A DNA stretch of 64,000 bases from Thermococcus alcaliphilus (GTDB lineage: Archaea > Methanobacteriota_B > Thermococci > Thermococcales > Thermococcaceae). This document shows positions 39,187-47,899 of the stretch, one piece after another (the first letter of the stretch is position 1; every line of letters starts with the position of its first letter). The DNA lies in the NCBI RefSeq assembly GCF_024054535.1, contig NZ_JAMXLV010000020.1, positions 62,001 to 126,000 of the forward strand. The letters are read 5' to 3'. The translations under genes and the position numbers were made by a program. The notes beneath the pieces are model-generated. The model searched no databases. It was not told the origin of the DNA and was given only the letters and a program-made list of their open reading frames with translations.

Positions 39187-39242
39187 TCGATGATGAAGGA
39201 TCAACCGACTGAAAGATGAGGAAGTCTAGCCTATCTGAGATG
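39187..39242 (+). ncRNA. C/D-box guide sRNA, D' guide complementary to 16S rRNA 5' end
   Basis: Boxes are in order: C (A)TGATGA 39190-39196, a 12-nt guide, D' CTGA 39209-39212, C' AGATGA 39214-39219, a 15-nt guide, D CTGA 39235-39238. The D' guide AGGATCAACCG is complementary to CGGTTGATCCT, part of the conserved first 20 bases of archaeal 16S rRNA. By the box-plus-five rule it would direct 2'-O-methylation at the first U of that sequence. A TATA-like CTTTTTATCC lies about 30 bp upstream. It ends 16 bases before the HAD gene. Confidence 0.82.
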
Positions 39243-39258
39243 CATCCGGGGGATAAGG

Positions 39259-39924
39259 ATGTTGAAGGCATTGATATTTGACGTTGATGAAACGCTTGTT
39301 TATTATGAACACTACAACGATAGGGAATGGTTTGAAAAATGGGGGAAGAGGGAGATAGAAAAACTTGGGATAAGCGTTGACTACGAAACGTACAAAAAAA
39401 TGGTTAAAGGAGAACTCCCAAGGAGCTGGGTCGAAAAGCTTGGAGTTGATCATGTGGAATTCTGGAAAGCCATAGACAGGGCAAAACTCGACTACAGAAA
39501 ATGGGCCGCAGAAAGGGGATTAATAAAAGCCTTTCCCGATGTGGATGATTTGGAGAATTTCAAGCAAATAGGCCTAAAGATGGCGGCTGTTAGCAATGCT
39601 TCCCAAGATTGCACGGAATTCGTGCTGGAGCTTTATGACTTGAAGAAATATTTTGATGTCATTCTTGGAAAGGACTACAGATATTTGGATGGTGCTAAGC
39701 CGAATCCGTATCTAATCAAAAAAGCCCTCGATGCCCTCAGAGTTCTTCCAAGTGAAGCTTTGGTTGTGGGAGACTCTGCATCGGATATCTTAGCAGCCCA
39801 TGGTGCTGGTGTTAAAGCTGTTCAAGTGATGAGGTTCGGGAAAATAGAGGGGGCAGACTATTACGTGAAAGATTTGAACGAACTTGTACAATTAGTGAGG
39901 TCATTAATGGATAAGGATTTATAA
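39259..39924 (+). CDS. HAD superfamily hydrolase
   Basis: The 221-residue HAD phosphatase has motif I LIFDVDETLVYYEH (DxDET), motif II AAVSNAS, the motif III lysine in GAKPNPYLIKKALDAL and motif IV VVGDSASDILAAHGAG. An alpha-helical cap (type C1) lies between residues 20 and 90. Substrate unknown; a small phosphoester such as phosphoglycolate is typical. ATG 39259 has only a weak GGGGGATAAGG Shine-Dalgarno. Confidence 0.87.
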   Translation: MLKALIFDVDETLVYYEHYNDREWFEKWGKREIEKLGISVDYETYKKMVKGELPRSWVEKLGVDHVEFWKAIDRAKLDYRKWAAERGLIKAFPDVDDLENFKQIGLKMAAVSNASQDCTEFVLELYDLKKYFDVILGKDYRYLDGAKPNPYLIKKALDALRVLPSEALVVGDSASDILAAHGAGVKAVQVMRFGKIEGADYYVKDLNELVQLVRSLMDKDL

Positions 39925-39945
39925 AGGAACGACCTAATTTATAAT

Positions 39946-40163
39946 GCCCCTGCGCGAGGACCCACCTAATTAATGAAGGTGGGGGCGATGCGGGGGCAAC
40001 AGCTCGGCCATAGCGAGGTCCCCACGGGAGAGCATTCCGCGTCACGGAGCCCCATGACCGTGGGTAACCCTGGCCGAGTACACTCTTCTGGCCCGCCTGG
40101 GTTAAGCCGCTTGAGATTGCCCTATGGCTTCAATGAGAGCGGTCGTTACGGGCGGGCCACATT
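39946..40163 (+). ncRNA. H/ACA guide RNA with three pseudouridylation hairpins
   Basis: Three stem-loop units each end in an ACA trinucleotide just after a strong lower stem. Unit 1: GCCCCTGC/GCGGGGGC, then ACA 39999-40001. Unit 2: CTCGGCCA/TGGCCGAG, then ACA 40080-40082. Unit 3: GGCCCGCC/GGGCGGGCC, then ACA 40159-40161. Each has an internal bulge (pocket) and an upper stem; unit 2 shows a GAGA/ATGA kink-turn-like pair. TATA TTTATAAA (39918-39925) lies 25 bp upstream. The GC content is far above neighbouring DNA, as expected for a hyperthermophile RNA gene. The RNA would act with Cbf5, Nop10, Gar1 and L7Ae. Confidence 0.88.
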
Positions 40164-40166
40164 TTC

Positions 40167-41222
40167 TTAGAAAATTTCTAATGGTTTGGATATGGAGATT
40201 AGCTCCTCTACAGCTAGTGCTAGCTCTTCCGGGGTTTTAGGATAATATGTACCGATTTCATAGTTTCTTTTAAGACTAGTGATAAGTAAATTTGCGGAGG
40301 ACTCTATACTCGGCCCTTGATAATTTGCGGTAATCTTGGAATGCAAATTTTGATAATATCGGCACTCAACATCGAGGGGAGTAGTTTTTGATATTCTCTT
40401 TATAACATCCCTGTTCTTTTGGGTGTTCCTAACAACAAGAGTTATTTTAGACAAATCTTCATTGATACTGCCTATAAGCATTATTAACTTCTCAACAGTG
40501 CCGTTTATCCATGGAGAGACTATTACCGGTTCCTCAGCATCATAAAGGACATCAGCTATTCCAGCATAAATTGTGTAATCACCAGGCATTGTTCGAATTA
40601 TATCAGAAGACTCAACACGATCTCTAATTACTTCCTTTCCATCTTTTGTCAGTTTTACTTCATTACCTTTCTTGTCTATTAACCCTAAGTCTAAGGAAAG
40701 GGGTATGAAAAGAGAACTTACAACAAATTTATTATAAGGTTTTGCAATGTTCCCCCTCTTAAGAACTCCCAACTGATGAAGTATCGATGTCCAGTGTTTC
40801 ATTTCTCCTCCTAGTTCAGAAGATATAACTCGCATACCTACTGAGCCTTTGTAATCAATGTATTTTAGAAAAACTATCAGAGGGTACCATTTTTTGAAAA
40901 TCAATCTTAAAATATTCTCTCGATTGCCCTTTAGTTTATCCAACAAATTCTGACCATACGAGCTTAGTTTATATCTGCTTCCAGAACTTTTGACCAAAAT
41001 CCCCAGATGCCATAATAGTCTAGCGAAGTAATAACCTTCCCTTCCGGTCTTAGCAAATGGATGTTGGCTGTTTTTCTTTAAAAAAGAGTCCATTTCATTA
41101 GTGCTCAAAACCTTCTTTGAGTCAATGAAACTAAGAAGTTTCAAAAAGGTGTCTACATCGAACCATGCAATTCCATAGCTGGAAAAATAAACTTTAGCGG
41201 CATAATAAAGTCTACTTATCAT
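40167..41222 (-). CDS. Winged-helix protein with PLD-like C-terminal domain
   Basis: A 351-residue protein. The N-terminal about 220 residues look like tandem winged helices (SSELGGEMKHWTSILHQLGVLKRG, KKGNEVKLTKDGKEVIRDRVE). The C-terminal part resembles a single phospholipase D/nuclease domain: EEPVIVSPWINGTVEKLIMLI, KITLVVRNTQ, YQNLHSKITANY and SSANLLITSLKRNYEIGTYY. The HxK pair is kept; the usual aspartate is not in place. It is AT-rich and sits alone between an H/ACA RNA gene and tRNA genes, a common insertion place. A nuclease or defence role is inference. Confidence 0.7.
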   Translation of the reverse strand: MISRLYYAAKVYFSSYGIAWFDVDTFLKLLSFIDSKKVLSTNEMDSFLKKNSQHPFAKTGREGYYFARLLWHLGILVKSSGSRYKLSSYGQNLLDKLKGNRENILRLIFKKWYPLIVFLKYIDYKGSVGMRVISSELGGEMKHWTSILHQLGVLKRGNIAKPYNKFVVSSLFIPLSLDLGLIDKKGNEVKLTKDGKEVIRDRVESSDIIRTMPGDYTIYAGIADVLYDAEEPVIVSPWINGTVEKLIMLIGSINEDLSKITLVVRNTQKNRDVIKRISKTTPLDVECRYYQNLHSKITANYQGPSIESSANLLITSLKRNYEIGTYYPKTPEELALAVEELISISKPLEIF

Positions 41223-41273
41223 AAGGCATCATCAGAAAATTAGGAACTTTTCACAAAAATTCTTTTCGGTGAT

Positions 41274-41351
41274 TGGTGGGCCCGCGGGGATTCGAACCCC
41301 GGACCTCCACCTTGTCAGGGTGGCGTCATAACCAGTCTAGACCACGGGCCC
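41274..41351 (-). tRNA. tRNA-Val (GAC)
   Basis: On the minus strand the acceptor GGGCCCG starts at 41351. The anticodon stem-loop is CCACC-CTGACAA-GGTGG, giving anticodon GAC. The T-arm is CGGGGTTCGAATCCCCG and the 3' CCA is encoded at 41276-41274. It lies 13 bases downstream of tRNA-Ala and is probably co-transcribed with it. Confidence 0.96.
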
Positions 41352-41364
41352 GCCCTAAAAGTTA

Positions 41365-41442
<78 letters not shown>

Positions 41443-41542
41443 ACTTCTTCAAGCCAGATACGTATCCTAGAAATGAGTTTAAAAACTTTACGCTAAAGCA
41501 ACTTTTTAAAGAAAACATAATAACAATAAGTGAGGTGATTCT

Positions 41543-42073
41543 ATGTGGCATCTTTTGTACCCAATGAGAACTTTTTTGATAGTTTCAGGGCAGGAGAATG
41601 AACTAAACGTGATGGCGGCTGACTGGTTAACGTATCTCTCCACAAAGCCGCCGATTATCGGAGTATCTATCCACCCAGCCCGTTATACTCATGGCTTAAT
41701 AAAGAAGTACAAAGAGTTTGTGATCAGCGTTCCCACGATAAACATGCTCAGAGATGTTTTGATCGCCGGAAGGAAAAGCGGTCCAGAAAAGCTCAAGAAA
41801 ATGAATATAACCTTTATTCCGTCAAAGAAAGTAAAAACGCCAAGCATAAAAGAAGCTGCCGCAAACATTGAATGTAAGGTTATAGAAGAAAAGTCCTACG
41901 GCAACTATACTTTCTTTGCCGCGGAGATAGTTAACTTTGTCCAAAACGAAGAGGCTTTCAAAAACAACCAGCCGGACGTAAAATTCGGCTTTATGGCGCA
42001 TTTAGCCCCCGGAACGAACAAGTTCGTGGTGTTTGATGACAAAATATATGAAATCCCAACCAGAGAGCTTTAA
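41543..42073 (+). CDS. Flavin reductase-like FMN-binding split-barrel protein
   Basis: The 176-residue protein has the flavin-reductase-like (DIM6/NTAB) fold: ENELNVMAADWLTYLSTKPPIIGVSIHPARYTHGLIKKYKEFVISVP, with NMLRDVLIAGRKSG following. Members bind FMN and use NAD(P)H or act as flavin-storage or electron-transfer proteins. GAGGTGATT gives a standard Shine-Dalgarno to ATG 41543. It is single-gene and convergent with the ligase gene. Confidence 0.87.
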   Translation: MWHLLYPMRTFLIVSGQENELNVMAADWLTYLSTKPPIIGVSIHPARYTHGLIKKYKEFVISVPTINMLRDVLIAGRKSGPEKLKKMNITFIPSKKVKTPSIKEAAANIECKVIEEKSYGNYTFFAAEIVNFVQNEEAFKNNQPDVKFGFMAHLAPGTNKFVVFDDKIYEIPTREL

Positions 42074-42098
42074 TTGATTTAAAAAAGTGAAAGGGCGA

Positions 42099-43781
42099 TC
42101 ACTTGCCCCCCTTCATTCTCTCCTGCAATTGATAGAGCTCAGCTATCCTCTGTACGGTATCCGCATCTTCCGGTCCCTTATCCTCTCTTAGCGCAACGTA
42201 TCTCGGGAACCTCAGTGCAAAGCCGCTCTCGTACTTGGGGCTCTTCTGAATTTCCTGATAAGTTACCTCGATCACGATCTTAGGCTCTATTTCAACGAAC
42301 TTGCCGTGTTCTCTTTTTATCAAGGGCTTAAGCATCTTTGTGAACTCTACTAGGTCTTCATCAGTAAATCCGCTCCCGACTTTACCAACAGGAACGAAGT
42401 CTCCCTTTACAGGATCATATGCACCTAAAAGGAACGAGCTCAAGACTCCACTTCTCCTCCCTTCGCCCCATTCCGCGCCTATAATAACTAAATCGAGATT
42501 CTCCATTGTTGGCTTAATCTTCAGCCACTTCTTTCCTCTGTTACCGGGTTCGTAAACTGAGTCGAGCCTTTTTGCCATTAGTCCTTCATGACCTAGGTCA
42601 AGGGCTCTGTGATAGAACTCCTCAGCCTCTTCTGGATTCTTTGTTATCAAATTCTCAGCGATTTTTATCCATTCGTTTGTGGTCACAATGCCCTCAAGGG
42701 TTTTCCTCCTCTCTATGAACTGAACGTCTATCATGCTTTTGCCATCAACGTAGAGAACATCAAAAAGGTTGAGCTCGAGGGGTATTTTTTCAATCATCTC
42801 ATCTATGTTGTACTTCCTTCTAAATCTCCTCAGCACGTACTGGAACGGTCTCGGTCTTCCTTCCTCTCCAACAGCAACAAGTTCGCCCTCTACGATAACT
42901 TTCTCTGGCTTTAGAGACTCTTTAATCCTCTCAACGACCTCTGGGATTGATCTCGTAACGTTTTCAAGACGCCTTGAATAAACGATAACCTTCTCTCCGT
43001 CTTTGTGAACCTGAACCCTCGCACCGTCATATTTAATCTCAAACTCTGCCTCTCCACCCATTTCCATTAGAGCCTCTCTAACGTTGGCTGCCATCTGGGC
43101 GAGCATCGGCTTAATTGGTTTCCCTACTTGGATTTTTACTTTCGAAAGCCCCTCGTCTCCCTCAAGCTTTGCTACTTTAGCCACAAATCCGAAGTCGCTC
43201 GTAAGCATGTAAGCCCTCTCAACAAGCTCAACCTTTACCCTAAACGCCTCTGCTATTGCATCCCTCAGTAGCCCCTCCGCAACTCCCGTCCTCATAGTCC
43301 CAAGTATCGTCCTTGCCAAATACTTCCCTTCCTCTGGAGAAGCATCCATGAAGAGATTGGCGAGGTATTTCAGCTTTCTATCTTGACTTCCTTCGCCAGT
43401 GGTTTCGGCAACTTTAACTAAAGTGTTATAGACCCTTTTTATTGTAAGCGGCTGGGAGAAAAAGCTTTTTTGCTTCCTCCTTTGAAGAGCGAGTGCAACA
43501 CTCTCTCCCAAATCTCCAGTATCTTTTACGGAGTTTTCTATTTCCTCGCTGTTTATTCCAGTAGCCATAGAAACGGCTCTTATCAATAACTTCTCACCTA
43601 CGCCAAGCTCTCTCTCGTCCCAATCTGGAAAGACCTTTCCAAGGATTAAATAGGGAACAATTTCCAACAGCTCTGGGTCTTCAACTTTCTTTAAAAAGTC
43701 CGCCACAAATTTTGTCTTAAGGGTCTTTAGGGTTGTTTTTTCAAGTCTTTTATACAGTTCAGCAAGCTCTTTGTATAGCAT
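42099..43781 (-). CDS. lig: ATP-dependent DNA ligase
   Basis: The 560-residue archaeal replicative ligase has an N-terminal DNA-binding domain, then the nucleotidyltransferase motif [16 protein letters not shown] (adenylated lysine), motif [15 protein letters not shown], motif [13 protein letters not shown] and motif V KKWLKIKP, and a C-terminal OB fold. A QxxLxxFF-like QKSFFSQPL near residue 100 may be the PCNA-binding site, as described for the P. furiosus ligase. ATG 43781 follows GGTGGTGTTG and matches family starts; ten upstream codons are non-coding. Confidence 0.96.
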   Translation of the reverse strand: MLYKELAELYKRLEKTTLKTLKTKFVADFLKKVEDPELLEIVPYLILGKVFPDWDERELGVGEKLLIRAVSMATGINSEEIENSVKDTGDLGESVALALQRRKQKSFFSQPLTIKRVYNTLVKVAETTGEGSQDRKLKYLANLFMDASPEEGKYLARTILGTMRTGVAEGLLRDAIAEAFRVKVELVERAYMLTSDFGFVAKVAKLEGDEGLSKVKIQVGKPIKPMLAQMAANVREALMEMGGEAEFEIKYDGARVQVHKDGEKVIVYSRRLENVTRSIPEVVERIKESLKPEKVIVEGELVAVGEEGRPRPFQYVLRRFRRKYNIDEMIEKIPLELNLFDVLYVDGKSMIDVQFIERRKTLEGIVTTNEWIKIAENLITKNPEEAEEFYHRALDLGHEGLMAKRLDSVYEPGNRGKKWLKIKPTMENLDLVIIGAEWGEGRRSGVLSSFLLGAYDPVKGDFVPVGKVGSGFTDEDLVEFTKMLKPLIKREHGKFVEIEPKIVIEVTYQEIQKSPKYESGFALRFPRYVALREDKGPEDADTVQRIAELYQLQERMKGGK

Positions 43782-43823
43782 CAACACCACCATACTGAAG
43801 TATCGCATCAAAGGATAAAAAGA

Positions 43824-44054
43824 TTAGTCTCTCTGCATTGGTCTGAACCTCAGGAATTCAAAAAATATCGTTGCCACAAAGCCACCAGCAAATATAAGTG
43901 GGAGAGGGTATCCGCTTTTTTCAAAAGCAAATAAGAATGCAAACCCTCCAGCAAACCCGGATGCAAGGAGACCAATTTCTCGCTGGTTGCTTTTGTTCAA
44001 GTATATTGCTAAAAGAAGGGAGAGGATTGAAAGGGTAAGATACAACGGGTTCAT
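43824..44054 (-). CDS. Small membrane protein
   Basis: The 76-residue protein has three short hydrophobic segments: YLTLSILSLLLAIYL, GLLASGFAGGFAFLFAF and PLPLIFAGGFVATIFFEFL. Its ATG (44054) overlaps the stop of the pantoate kinase gene (ATGA), so it is translationally coupled to it. Function unknown. Confidence 0.75.
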   Translation of the reverse strand: MNPLYLTLSILSLLLAIYLNKSNQREIGLLASGFAGGFAFLFAFEKSGYPLPLIFAGGFVATIFFEFLRFRPMQRD

Positions 44055-44965
44055 CTCCCATCCCCCACCCATCTTTCAACACCAGGCCTTTGGGTGTAAA
44101 CCTCACATATGTGGTACTCGTCTATGGAAAGATCGTTTAAGAGGGATTTCACATTCTCTACCTCATTTTCCTTCAAAAGAGCAAATAAGCTCTTTCCAAG
44201 CATGATCATTGATGATGGCAGATGAAGAACCTTATCAATTTCCTTAGCAATTTCCAAGAGCTCACCGGAGAGCAGACCCGTACGCTCAGCAAATCCTCTA
44301 GCCTCTTTCATCAAAACATCAACCTTAGGATTTGAGAGAAGTGCGTTAAGAGCTTTCTCTCCCTCTTTCTCAATTAGTCTAATAACGTCGCTGTCAAGCA
44401 CCTCTCTTGTGGATAGCCTTCCCATCGGCACTGCCAGAACCTTGTATCCTTCGAAAAAGATGTTATCTACTATTCCAATCCCTGGTGCACCGGGTTTTAT
44501 CCTAATTTCTATCCCTCCATGAATTTGGGCTATAACATCCCCTAACCCGCCTTTGTGAATGACCTCATACTTGTGGGCTATTTGAGCGGCTTGGAGAAAA
44601 GTTTTCTCTTTAAAGGCAAAAGCCAAAGAAAGAGCACTCCCTAGAGCCCCACCAGCACTGTTTCCAAAACCATGACCATTTGGAAAGTCAAAATACTGCC
44701 AGATTTCAACCTCTCCGATAAAATTCTCCGGAACAATTTCATTAGCGACGGAGTAGCTGATAATGGCATTTTCTTTTTTAACGGGTTCTCCATTAAAAGC
44801 AATGTGTATATGCTTCTCTAAGCCTTCTTCCAAGCTTACAAAGACGTTGGTTCCTTTGCTTAAATTTATGCCGGCTCCAAGTGAACCGGCTAAAAGAGGT
44901 TCTTCATTGAATTTGGGAACAAAAAAAGCTGTAATGTGTGCAGGAACGAAAGCCCTTATTAGCAT
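44051..44965 (-). CDS. Pantoate kinase (GHMP family)
   Basis: The 304-residue GHMP kinase matches archaeal pantoate kinase, which with phosphopantothenate synthetase replaces the bacterial PanC/CoaA route to coenzyme A. The GHMP glycine-rich motif is NGHGFGNSAGGALGSALSLA, with AFVPAHITAFFVP at the N terminus and KPGAPGIGIVDNIFF near the middle. The pantoate-specific assignment is by resemblance to T. kodakarensis PoK. The phosphopantothenate synthetase gene is not in the window. Confidence 0.88.
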   Translation of the reverse strand: MLIRAFVPAHITAFFVPKFNEEPLLAGSLGAGINLSKGTNVFVSLEEGLEKHIHIAFNGEPVKKENAIISYSVANEIVPENFIGEVEIWQYFDFPNGHGFGNSAGGALGSALSLAFAFKEKTFLQAAQIAHKYEVIHKGGLGDVIAQIHGGIEIRIKPGAPGIGIVDNIFFEGYKVLAVPMGRLSTREVLDSDVIRLIEKEGEKALNALLSNPKVDVLMKEARGFAERTGLLSGELLEIAKEIDKVLHLPSSMIMLGKSLFALLKENEVENVKSLLNDLSIDEYHICEVYTQRPGVERWVGDGR

Positions 44966-45109
44966 TTTCTCACCCCTCTGAACACTTATACATCATGCTT
45001 TTAAATGTGAGCCTAAGTCTAAACTGTTAAGGCAAGTGCTGGAATATAATGCCAGAAACCTTTTTTAGATTTTAGGACAAAAAAATTTGAGTAAAATTTG
45101 GTGGTACCA

Positions 45110-45901
45110 ATGGACAGATTGTTCGATCGCATAATTGTTAGACCACCTGAAAAAAGCTATGTGAATTGTGTTTCAACAAACCCCGAGCATGAAACCATTG
45201 ATGTCCGCTTAGCTAAAAAGCAACACAGAGAATATGTTAAAATCCTGAAGGAGTATGGAATAGACGTCATTGAGCTTGAACCTCTTGAAAGCCACCCAGA
45301 CAGCGTTTTCGTTCAAGATACGGCAGTTGTAGGAGTTAAGTCAAATGTTGCAGTTATCAGCAGGTTTGGGGAGCCAAGCAGAAGAGGGGAAGAAGAGGGC
45401 ATTAAAGAAGTTCTGGAAAAGGAAGGATTCGAAATAAAGGCTATCAAAGCTCCAGGAACCTTAGAGGGAGGAGACGTTTTAGTAACGGATCACAATATTG
45501 TGTTTATCGGACTTTCTCAAAGAACCAACGAAGAGGGGATAAGCCAATTTGCTCGATATTTCCCCCATGTAAAAGTTGTTGCTATTCCAATTACAAAAAT
45601 ATTCCATCTTCTCTCAGGAGTAAGTTATTTAAGAGATAAAACAGTTGCAATATCCCCTCAGGTTGTCGATGTGGATTATTTCAGAGGATTTAAACTTATC
45701 ACGATACCAGAAGACGAGCTATACGCAAACAATATGCTGTATCTCGGCGACAAAAATGTTCTAATACCCGCGGGATATCCAAAAACTAAAGAAAAATTGA
45801 GAAAAGCAGGGTTTAAACCTGTTGAGGTGGATGTTTCCGAGTTTTGGAAAGGAGATGGAGGTGTCACCTGCCTTAGTTCCCCATTTTATACAGTTTTATA
45901 A
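45110..45901 (+). CDS. Dimethylargininase / arginine deiminase-like amidinohydrolase
   Basis: The 263-residue pentein-fold enzyme is of the DDAH type. Catalytic elements are visible: SHPDSVFVQDTAVVG (substrate acid), GTLEGGDVLVTD, FHLLSGVSYL (catalytic His) and GGVTCLSSPF (nucleophile Cys). It could hydrolyse dimethylarginine or a related guanidine to citrulline or ornithine; substrate unproven. ATG 45110 follows GGTGGT. It stands alone, facing the antiporter gene. Confidence 0.85.
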   Translation: MDRLFDRIIVRPPEKSYVNCVSTNPEHETIDVRLAKKQHREYVKILKEYGIDVIELEPLESHPDSVFVQDTAVVGVKSNVAVISRFGEPSRRGEEEGIKEVLEKEGFEIKAIKAPGTLEGGDVLVTDHNIVFIGLSQRTNEEGISQFARYFPHVKVVAIPITKIFHLLSGVSYLRDKTVAISPQVVDVDYFRGFKLITIPEDELYANNMLYLGDKNVLIPAGYPKTKEKLRKAGFKPVEVDVSEFWKGDGGVTCLSSPFYTVL

Positions 45902-45973
45902 CAGCTGATCTCACATTGAAACAGAGTTTTCAAAGAAAAAAGTTCAATTGAAGAAGAAAAAAGATAAAAGAGT

Positions 45974-47575
45974 TCACTCTTCAACAACGTATATTGGCAC
46001 TTTTCCGTGCGGAATGCCGTATTTCTTGCCGTACCATTCGCTGAGGACGTACCATGCAGCTACTAAGAGAACTATTCCTATTGGAAGCAAAATTGGCCAG
46101 CTGTGGATTCCTATAGCAAAGAGGAGGTAAAGTATTATTCCACTTCCTGCAGCGGTTACTGCATATGGAATTTGAGTATTAACGTGGTCTATGTGGTCAC
46201 TTCCAGAGAACATTGAACTCATGATTGTTGTATCGCTTATTGGTGAACAGTGGTCACCGAAAATACCGCCTGCAAAGACGGCACCTATTGATGCATACAA
46301 CACTGGGCCGATTTGCCCACCTGTAATTTGGTATGCCAAGGGAATTGCAATTGGCATTAAAATACCGAATGTTCCCCATGAAGTTCCCGTTGTAAATGAT
46401 ATGAACATTGCAACCAAGAACACTATAAGCGGAACTATACCCGCTGGGATGTTTGCGCTGGTGGCCAAGTTTACTACATAGTCTGCCGTTCCAACAGCGC
46501 TTGTGGCGCTCTTGATACTCCACGCAAGGACTAAAATTGCAGTAGCCATCATCATTTGTTTCATACCTTGTACAATTGCCGTCTCAGCCTCTTCAACTGT
46601 CATTTGCTTCCTTCCAAGTACTAATACTAGTCCAACAAGCACCATGCTGAATGATCCCCATAGAAGTGCAGTTGCAGCATCAGAATTTGAGAGTACTCCC
46701 ATTAAGCCCTCTTCTGCATATGTGGCACCTCCACCACCAGTGTACCACATTCCATAGAGTGTTACAAAGACAAGGCTGAAGATGGGTAAGATAAAGTTCC
46801 AGACGTCCCCTCCTTCTTTGGGTGCTCCCAAGTCTACTTCGGTTGTCATCAATGGCTTTGCCCCATCACGGAGGACTTTACCTGTTGTTCTAGCCCTATA
46901 CTCGGCATGAAGCATTGGGCCATAGTGCCTGTGAGTATAAGCGACAATAAGCACCAAGAGTATCGCAAGTATTGAGTAGAACCTGTAGGGAACGCTAGAA
47001 AGCCACGCTGCGTATGAACCGAGAGTAATTCCAAGGCTATCAAAGGACTCACCAATAAGCCCTATCTCGTAACCAATCCATGTAGAGACCAATGCCAATC
47101 CCGCTACAGGAGCTGCAGTAGAGTCATCGATGTAGGCAAGCATTTCTCTTGAAACTCTTGCTCTATCTGTTATTGGTCTCATTGTGTTACCAACAATGAT
47201 TGTGTTGGTATAGTCATCAAAGAACACAAGAACACCAAGGAGCCATCCAAGTACTGAAGCTGCTCTGCTGCTGTTCACTCTCTTTGTCAAAGCTCTTGCG
47301 ATTGCATGAGCGCCTCCTGATTTGTAAATCAATCCAACACCAGCACCGATCAGAAAATCAAAAACCAATATCGTTGCGTTCCAGCTGTCTGTCACATTCT
47401 CAATAACCCACTGCCAAGTTGTTATAGTACCCGTTACTGGATTCCATCCGGAGGCCATAACTCCGCCAACCCAAACACCAGCAAATAAAGCGAACAACAC
47501 TCTTTTGGACCATATAGCCAATATAATAGCTACCAGCGGTGGTAGCAGAGACAGCACTCCAAAGTCCGACACCAT
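45974..47575 (-). CDS. NhaC-family sodium/proton antiporter-like transporter
   Basis: The 533-residue polytopic membrane protein has about 11-12 spans. NhaC-type marks are LFALFAGVWVGGVMASGWNP, LLGVLVFFDDYTNTIIVGNTMRPITDRARVSREMLAYIDDSTAAPVAGLALVSTWIG, FTTGTSWGTFGILMPIAIPL and GGIFGDHCSPISDTTIMSS. Substrate may be Na+/H+ or an amine/amino acid, since NhaC homologues vary. ATG 47575 follows GGAGGTG. Confidence 0.88.
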   Translation of the reverse strand: MVSDFGVLSLLPPLVAIILAIWSKRVLFALFAGVWVGGVMASGWNPVTGTITTWQWVIENVTDSWNATILVFDFLIGAGVGLIYKSGGAHAIARALTKRVNSSRAASVLGWLLGVLVFFDDYTNTIIVGNTMRPITDRARVSREMLAYIDDSTAAPVAGLALVSTWIGYEIGLIGESFDSLGITLGSYAAWLSSVPYRFYSILAILLVLIVAYTHRHYGPMLHAEYRARTTGKVLRDGAKPLMTTEVDLGAPKEGGDVWNFILPIFSLVFVTLYGMWYTGGGGATYAEEGLMGVLSNSDAATALLWGSFSMVLVGLVLVLGRKQMTVEEAETAIVQGMKQMMMATAILVLAWSIKSATSAVGTADYVVNLATSANIPAGIVPLIVFLVAMFISFTTGTSWGTFGILMPIAIPLAYQITGGQIGPVLYASIGAVFAGGIFGDHCSPISDTTIMSSMFSGSDHIDHVNTQIPYAVTAAGSGIILYLLFAIGIHSWPILLPIGIVLLVAAWYVLSEWYGKKYGIPHGKVPIYVVEE

Positions 47576-47899
47576 TTAACACCTCCATACACATTTTTCG
47601 TGAGCTCAAATTTTTCGAACTCTTTATAAGTTTTTCGCAAATATTGTTGTCTCTGTGGTAATTTCCGAATTTTTTTGTATATTTGCCGCGATTTACTGAA
47701 ATAAATTCGGGGTAAAATGTTGCAGGTTTTTGTTCCTCATTGCATGCCAACGGTACATTGTGTTTAACATTATACAATACTGCTCTCTTACCATAAAAAC
47801 GTTTTCCTAACGTTTTTTGACGCTTTTTGAAAATCCTCACGAAGGTTATTAGATTAAAGAGAGCAATAGCAAAAAAGAATTCGAAGTGAAATTACAAAG
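47576..47899. promoter_or_regulatory. 324-bp gap with the antiporter promoter
   Basis: A minus-strand TATA box CTTATAAAGAG at about 47627-47617 lies 40-50 bp before the antiporter ATG. Repeats of TTTTTCG (CATTTTTCGTGAGC, AATTTTTCGAACT, GTTTTTCGCAAA) occur three times between 47595 and 47640, around the TATA box, and may be factor-binding words. The rest is AT-rich without coding character; the longer open frame crossing it is not convincing. Confidence 0.5.

Noticed and set aside
39973-40170. Open frame of about 65 codons across the H/ACA RNA
   Set aside because: The GC-rich hairpins with ACA ends explain the sequence; codon use is unlike neighbouring genes and there is no Shine-Dalgarno.
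47400-47840. 146-codon minus-strand frame extending upstream of the antiporter
   Set aside because: It overlaps the antiporter start and its AT-rich promoter and shows no family resemblance.
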